Shown in pieces: positions 62,037 to 64,000 of a stretch of DNA of 64,000 bases (positions are counted from its first letter, which is position 1; each line of letters begins with the position of its first letter). Made by a program: the position numbers and the translations under genes. Source of the stretch: Mucilaginibacter sp. PPCGB 2223. Its GTDB lineage: Bacteria > Bacteroidota > Bacteroidia > Sphingobacteriales > Sphingobacteriaceae. The stretch is taken from contig NZ_MDJS01000001.1 of assembly GCF_001705515.1 (NCBI RefSeq), forward strand, positions 1,426,001-1,490,000. The letters run 5' to 3'. The notes below the pieces were generated by a model that worked only from the letters and a program-made list of their open reading frames with translations, was not told the origin of the DNA and made no database searches.

Positions 62037-62496
62037 TTCGGTTAGTTTTTTTTCCAGACAATACCTATCCGCAATACATCAGCCCCAATCCTCTGCCAGT
62101 CGTTACGAAGTGAAGCAGGTTAGCATAGGCTCACCATCAATGGTTACACGCTTATCCAAAGTACCAGCATTAAGCTTTGACTTGCTATGAGAAGGCATAG
62201 TGCTTTGCGTTGAAGATCGTTGCCAACAAGGTGAGCAAACTCAAAACCCCGTTCAGCATAAATAAGAAAACTTCAGGAATAAATAGTTGTGAAAATACGA
62301 GCGCTTGATTTAATCCAATGTTAGCCCCATCTTATGCCCGTACGGAAATTTGTCAACTGGCAGCCGCTGTAAAGCGCCGGAACAGCAGTAAAGATCAGGA
62401 TAACAATTGCAGTTATCCGCAGCCTGCTTTTAGTACGTAACATTTTGTTCGGACAGAATATCGCTTACCGGCATACCGGTTTTTATAAGTGGTTAA
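62037..62496. other. Spacer after the exporter operon with short frames only
   Basis: 460 bases without a convincing gene. On the minus strand several short open frames occur, the best being 62321-62443. I see no terminator stem with a T-run, and no repeat or known RNA. The region may hold decayed coding sequence. Confidence 0.45.
62321..62443 (-). CDS. Possible 40-residue lipoprotein-like peptide
   Basis: A short frame starting MLRTKSRLRITAIVIL and continuing to a lipobox-like LYSGC at about residue 28, then only 12 residues. The signal-peptide look is good but the mature part is tiny. It could be a real small lipoprotein, the stub of a frameshifted gene, or chance. Confidence 0.3.
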   Translation of the reverse strand: MLRTKSRLRITAIVILIFTAVPALYSGCQLTNFRTGIRWG

Positions 62497-63489
62497 TTAA
62501 TTTTTTTTATTTTGTTGTTTTGCCTTTTCCTTTTCCAGTTTTTTAAAATAGCCACTGAATAAAAAATTGTGCTTCAGGGCTTCCATATCCTGGTTAAAGG
62601 CATCTGTCCCTTTCTGGATATTATCCATGCTTTTTTTGAGGTTTTGAGCTATCACCGAATCTTTAAGCATTGCATTTAGCGATCCTTTACCACCTGTAAG
62701 ATCTTTATCTATCTTTAATACCAGTGCGTTGAGGTTAGCGGTCATCTGGTCGGCGTTATTGCCTGCGGTTTTTATTTTGGCAATGGCACTTTTTAAATCA
62801 CCCCCGGCCACGGTATCGGCAAGCAACACACCAAGTGCGCCTTTTCCGTTCCCGGCCCGGGTAACCATGTTGCTTATTGCCAGAGATATCTGGCTGGCGT
62901 TGGCTGTTGCTTTGGCAATGTTTTTTAATGATGTTTTAAGGCTCTTACCGATGCTCCTGTCGTTTAAAACATCCCATACAGCACTCTGATTGATACGGAG
63001 CGCTGTTGCTTTAAGCTCGGCAGAAATCACAGCGATATTATTATTGGTTGTAGATAATGTTTGCAGCATATCGTCGGTGCTGACCATTTTTTGTGTACCC
63101 AGCATATCGCCATTATCCACGAGCGGGCTGGCCCCTTTCCCAGCCGAGATATTAACCACTTTGTTGCCCATCAGGCCATCCGTCCCGATGGCAGCCAGTG
63201 CATTTTTATGGATAAATGTGCGTACCTTATCATCGATGGTCATCGTCACCTCGATCGAAGTATCGCTGATGAGGCGGATGCTTTTAACCGTACCACCCTG
63301 TATGCCTGCAAACAATACGTTGTTGCCTACGATGAGGCCGTTAAGATTCGGAAAGCGGGTATGTAGTTCAAAACTGCTTCCGAAAAGGTTATTGTTTTTG
63401 CCAATCATGTAAAACGCCATAATCAGCGCCAGCAGCCCGGCCAGTACAAATATACCCAGCCTGGTATTATTTCCTGTTTCGTTTGCCAT
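62497..63489 (-). CDS. MlaD-type MCE domain protein
   Basis: A 330-residue protein with one N-terminal helix (about 10-30), an MCE domain (about 35-115, with FPNLNGLIVGNNVLFAGIQGG and GLMGNKVVNI) and a helical, coiled-coil tail. It belongs to the lipid-transport MlaD/MCE family and should work in the periplasm with MlaE and MlaF. It follows the MlaF-type ATPase by 6 bases. Confidence 0.9.
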   Translation of the reverse strand: MANETGNNTRLGIFVLAGLLALIMAFYMIGKNNNLFGSSFELHTRFPNLNGLIVGNNVLFAGIQGGTVKSIRLISDTSIEVTMTIDDKVRTFIHKNALAAIGTDGLMGNKVVNISAGKGASPLVDNGDMLGTQKMVSTDDMLQTLSTTNNNIAVISAELKATALRINQSAVWDVLNDRSIGKSLKTSLKNIAKATANASQISLAISNMVTRAGNGKGALGVLLADTVAGGDLKSAIAKIKTAGNNADQMTANLNALVLKIDKDLTGGKGSLNAMLKDSVIAQNLKKSMDNIQKGTDAFNQDMEALKHNFLFSGYFKKLEKEKAKQQNKKN

Positions 63490-63495
63490 TGTTCA

Positions 63496-64000
63496 TTATT
63501 CAAAAAATTGTTTAATATTTTCATCTGCCGATGCTTCAAAATCAGGGTAGGTGCCTTGGGCATAACATTTGCCTCCCGAAAGCAACACCACCCTATCGGC
63601 CGTATTTTTTACACAATTCATATCGTGCGAGATGATAATCGATGTGGTATGGTATTTTTTTTGTAGCCTGATGATCAGGTTATCTATCTCGCGTGCCGTA
63701 ACCGGGTCGAGGCCAGTGGTAGGTTCATCATAAAGGATGATCTCTGGTTTGAGGATCAGCGTACGGGCCAGCGCTACCCGCTTCAGCATACCTCCCGATA
63801 GTTCGGCAGGCATCATATCAACCGTGTGCGGCAATCCCACATTGTTTAGCGCCTCCATTACCAATTCATCTACCTTTTGTTGAGAAAAATCGATCCAATG
63901 CCGCCGTAACGGGAACTCCAGGTTCTCGCGCACGGTCATCGAATCGTACAGTGCATTACCCTGGAACAAAAAACCCACCTTTGTTCGTACCCGGTCCAGG
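63496..64000 (-). CDS. MlaF-type lipid-transport ABC ATPase, 5' end beyond the window
   Basis: Only the C-terminal 167 residues are inside the window; the frame runs to the right edge (LDRVRTKVGFLFQGNAL reads in frame there). The signature AELSGGMLKRVALARTL, Walker B IILYDEPTTGLDPVT and ISHDM switch are present; Walker A lies outside. A GTG within this frame at 63978 is internal. Together with the MCE gene it forms an Mla-type phospholipid transporter. Confidence 0.9.
   Translation of the reverse strand, partial: LDRVRTKVGFLFQGNALYDSMTVRENLEFPLRRHWIDFSQQKVDELVMEALNNVGLPHTVDMMPAELSGGMLKRVALARTLILKPEIILYDEPTTGLDPVTAREIDNLIIRLQKKYHTTSIIISHDMNCVKNTADRVVLLSGGKCYAQGTYPDFEASADENIKQFFE

Noticed and set aside
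1-64000. CRISPR array, tRNA, rRNA, transposon or prophage
   Set aside because: No regular direct repeats with spacers, no cloverleaf or rRNA-like stretch, and no transposase, integrase or phage structural genes were recognised.

Overview
The window looks like chromosomal DNA from a Bacteroidota bacterium, most likely Sphingobacteriaceae (Mucilaginibacter/Pedobacter-like). The evidence is a type IX secretion cargo with a gliding-type C-terminal domain next to a PorP/SprF protein, a fused CcoNO cbb3 oxidase subunit, several YceI proteins, PAS-rich kinases and weak ribosome binding sites. The family-level placement is inference. No rRNA, tRNA, CRISPR array, insertion sequence or phage gene was seen. 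The window cuts a LytS-type kinase at its left edge and an MlaF-type ATPase at its right edge.

Layout. 1-8.7 kb: partial LytS kinase; a metallophosphoesterase/YceI/diheme cytochrome c operon; a PAS kinase; a T9SS cargo/PorP pair; a universal stress protein (USP). 8.8-21.4 kb, mostly minus strand: alcohol dehydrogenase/LOG/CoA-transferase operon; YceI-like protein; membrane protein; YceI/porin operon; three more tandem USPs; a DUF6544-like protein; and an unrecognised 596-residue protein with nitronate-monooxygenase-like motifs. 21.5-29.9 kb, plus strand: a complete cbb3 oxidase locus, ccoI-ccoS-ccoNO-ccoQ-ccoP-ccoG-ccoH plus a TauE/SafE-like membrane protein. 29.9-40.5 kb: a six-PAS protein without an ATPase domain; a small membrane protein; hemN with a truncated lactate-dehydrogenase-like gene; a FixL-like kinase operonic with a receiver-Crp/Fnr fusion; a divergent second FixL-like kinase; an L,D-transpeptidase. 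40.5-55 kb, minus strand: nitrate/nitrite assimilation, with nirB, nirD, porin, nrtA, nrtB, ATPase, narK-type transporter, a nitrate reductase fusion and a rubredoxin-tailed nitrite/sulfite-reductase-like protein. 55.3-62 kb, plus strand: a DUF7009-like gene and a TolC/HlyD/two-ATPase/two-permease exporter. 62-64 kb: an MCE (MlaD) protein and partial MlaF.

Main observation. Two kinases (36.3-37.5 and 37.7-39.0 kb) carry the heme-pocket residues of FixL. The first is translationally coupled to a response regulator whose output is a Crp/Fnr DNA-binding module. By eye, the pattern TGA(C/T)-N4-(A/G)TCA occurs 55-90 bases before the start codons of at least 14 genes or operons here. These include both kinases, ccoI, ccoNO, hemN, the USPs, the alcohol dehydrogenase operon, YceI/porin, an L,D-transpeptidase and the exporter. 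I infer a shortened FixL-FixJ-FixK pathway, with receiver and Fnr-like output in one polypeptide, controlling a local low-oxygen regulon. The nitrate genes have no such close site and seem to be controlled separately.
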